Shown here: positions 62,382 through 64,000 of the stretch, one piece after another
Position numbering within the stretch: position 1 is the first letter of the stretch
Layout of the letters: the number at the start of each line of letters is the position of its first letter
Origin: Desulfuromonadales bacterium
GTDB lineage: Bacteria > Desulfobacterota > Desulfuromonadia > Geobacterales > Pseudopelobacteraceae
Assembly: GCA_013349325.1 (NCBI GenBank)
Contig: DUZX01000017.1
Span: 1 to 64,000 of the forward strand
Direction of reading: 5' to 3'
Length of the DNA stretch: 64,000 bases
Position numbers and translations under genes: made by a program
Notes under the pieces: generated by a model
The model's database searches: none
What the model was told of the DNA's origin: nothing
The model's input: the letters and a program-made list of their open reading frames with translations, nothing else

Positions 62382-64000
62382 CAAACAAACTCGATACCGC
62401 TGCGTATATCGCTGAACTGATGGCGATTGACACCACCCTGCTCCCCGCCGACGGAGGGGAGCGCTTTAACCGGTTGATCTTTGCCCGCAGCCCCTACCTG
62501 TTGCAGCATGCCGAAAACCCGGTGGCCTGGTACCAATGGGGGGCAGAGGCATTTGAAGCGGCGCAAAGCGGCAATCGTCCGATTCTGCTCTCAATCGGCT
62601 ACGCCACCTGTCACTGGTGTCACGTCATGGCCCACGAATCCTTTGAGGACCGCGATGTGGCCGCGCTGCTGAATCGTCATTTCATCTGCGTCAAGGTTGA
62701 CCGTGAAGAGCGCCCCGATATCGACGATTTCTATATGACCGTCTCGCAAACCATGAATGGTAACGGTGGCTGGCCGCTGAACATTTTCATGACACCCGAC
62801 AAGCGCCCCTTCATGGCGGTCACCTATCTTCCCAAACGCAATCGCGGCGGCATGAGCGGCCTGATGGAACTGTCGGAAAATATTGCAACCATCTGGCGCG
62901 ATAAAACGGAGATGATCGAGAATAACTGCCGTGCCATCATGGAGGCATTGAACACCGCACGACCATCAGCTACGGAAGCGGTCGATCCTGACCTGATCGC
63001 GCTAGAAACGAAAACCTTGCAGCAACTACAGCGTATCTATGACCGCCACTATGGCGGTTTTGGGCGCGCCCCCAAGTTTCCGATGCCGATCTATCTGAGC
63101 TGGCTGATCGGGCAGCACTGTCAGCTCCCGCAGCAGGATAATACCTCAGCGGTTTCTCCGCTCCAGATGGCACTACAGACGGTGCGGAAGATGAGAGCTG
63201 GCGGTATCTGGGACCACCTGGCGGGCGGACTGCACCGCTATTCCGTTGATCAGATCTGGTTGGCACCGCACTTTGAAAAGATGCTCTACGATCAGGCCAT
63301 GCTCTCCCAGGTGGCACTGGAGGCCTTTCAGGCGTCACGAGACACGACCTTCCTCGATCTGGCTGCCGAGATATTCTCGTTTGTCGGGCATGAATTACAG
63401 TCGCCACAGGGAGCCTTCTGTTCTGCCTTGGATGCAGATTCAGAAGGAGTTGAGGGGAAGTTTTACCTGTGGGACACGTGGGAGATCGAGGAGAGTCTTG
63501 GCGCTGAAGCCGACCTCTTCTGCCGCTTTTACAACATTTCACCTGAAGGTAACTTTGAAGGGCGCACCATCCTGACGGAACCGCAGGACGTGCACGAGTT
63601 TTACCGAGAGGAAAATCGTGACGCCATCGCGACAGGAGAGCTGCTTCAGCACTGCCGTTCACTGCTTCTGAAGCGGCGGGCCGGGCGCATCAGGCCGCTC
63701 AGGGACGACAAGATTATTACCTCGTGGAACGGATTAATGATCGCCTCACTGGCCAAGGGTGGGATTCTCTGCGGCCAACTTCCGTTCGTGGCTGACGCCG
63801 CACGGGCGGCAACCTTCATCCTCGAAAACCTGCGCCGCTCCGATGGACGGCTGCTGCGCAGCTATCTGAACGGGGCATCAGACACGCTTGCATTTTTGGA
63901 GGATTACGCCTTTCTGGGCAACGGGCTGCTGGAATTGTACGAAGCGACTCTGAATCAGGAGTGGCTGCAAACAGCGACCGCCTTGACCGACGACCTGCTC
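62378..64000 (+). CDS. DUF255 thioredoxin-fold protein (YyaL/SSP411-like), cut by the window
   Basis: The frame from ATG 62378 runs open to the window end (541 codons), so the protein is incomplete here; the family usually has 600-700 residues. [36 protein letters not shown] (CxxC), [10 protein letters not shown] and [16 protein letters not shown] mark the thioredoxin-like domain, followed by an alpha/alpha barrel ([12 protein letters not shown], then [13 protein letters not shown]). Role unknown. It overlaps the PBP1A stop by 4 bases. Confidence 0.9.
   Translation, partial: MTNKLDTAAYIAELMAIDTTLLPADGGERFNRLIFARSPYLLQHAENPVAWYQWGAEAFEAAQSGNRPILLSIGYATCHWCHVMAHESFEDRDVAALLNRHFICVKVDREERPDIDDFYMTVSQTMNGNGGWPLNIFMTPDKRPFMAVTYLPKRNRGGMSGLMELSENIATIWRDKTEMIENNCRAIMEALNTARPSATEAVDPDLIALETKTLQQLQRIYDRHYGGFGRAPKFPMPIYLSWLIGQHCQLPQQDNTSAVSPLQMALQTVRKMRAGGIWDHLAGGLHRYSVDQIWLAPHFEKMLYDQAMLSQVALEAFQASRDTTFLDLAAEIFSFVGHELQSPQGAFCSALDADSEGVEGKFYLWDTWEIEESLGAEADLFCRFYNISPEGNFEGRTILTEPQDVHEFYREENRDAIATGELLQHCRSLLLKRRAGRIRPLRDDKIITSWNGLMIASLAKGGILCGQLPFVADAARAATFILENLRRSDGRLLRSYLNGASDTLAFLEDYAFLGNGLLELYEATLNQEWLQTATALTDDLL

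Overview
The window looks like chromosome from a Geobacter/Trichlorobacter/Pelobacter-type Desulfuromonadia bacterium. The clues are an LL-diaminopimelate aminotransferase (DapL) lysine route, an AhbD-type radical SAM heme synthase, a geopeptide precursor/maturase pair, a DUF1847 protein and a LonB-like protease. This assignment is inference from gene content; no rRNA is present.

Region 1 (1-30.77 kb) is accessory DNA stacked against one tRNA-Phe gene (30692-30767, minus strand). Three copies of the tRNA 3' end plus its terminator occur: the intact gene, a 55-bp identical copy at 11668-11722, and a decayed copy at 4304-4328. They divide the DNA into element A (1-4.3 kb, left end outside the window), element B (4.3-11.7 kb) and element C (11.7-30.7 kb). 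Just left of each terminator lies a tandem pair of short sites with an 11-bp period, and the site sequence differs per element: TGATACAA, TGGTACCATAA and ATTACACA. These look like integrase arm sites of three different specificities. A carries DUF4942, DUF2786 and RadC-type genes. B carries two divergent hipBA modules, a DUF6088 antitoxin with only a scrap of its toxin, a truncated C5 methylase and a second RadC. C has the gene order of a phage-inducible chromosomal island: integrase, a regulator, an AlpA-like protein, a TOPRIM/DUF927 replication protein and a small-terminase-like protein.

The cargo of C is a leftward operon running from a WYL regulator through a cut-off metallophosphoesterase, a DUF2442-like protein and an unknown protein to a P-loop polynucleotide-kinase-like protein and a Thg1-family 3'-5' nucleotidyltransferase. 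It is followed by DUF4236, an unknown protein, an ankyrin-repeat protein, a single-chain type IIG/IIL restriction-modification enzyme, a DUF1016 (YhcG) nuclease and an unknown protein. The best candidate for an under-described system is this WYL-Thg1-kinase cassette, which reads as RNA repair or RNA sensing carried on a satellite beside DNA restriction.

Region 2 (30.8-43.5 kb) is core genome: ahbD-like, a PpiD/SurA-type chaperone, purC, a small SAP/Rho-N-like protein, a LonB-like protease, an HD hydrolase, an AAA/DUF4143 ATPase, ligA, a secreted Pro/Ala-rich protein and an HDOD protein.

Region 3 (43.5-52.7 kb) mixes metabolism with small mobile modules: vapBC, repeats, a geopeptide locus whose maturase has an in-frame UAG, a TonB receptor/ABC-type binding protein/DUF1847 set, a broken DUF5615 toxin with DUF433, cbiA, an hsdR relic and a Phd/RelE-type pair. 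Region 4 (52.7-64 kb) is core: a TonB-like protein, a DUF294-like protein, trmB, a diguanylate cyclase, dapA-uma2-dapB-dapL, a PBP1A that probably starts at AUU, and a DUF255 thioredoxin-fold protein cut by the window end.
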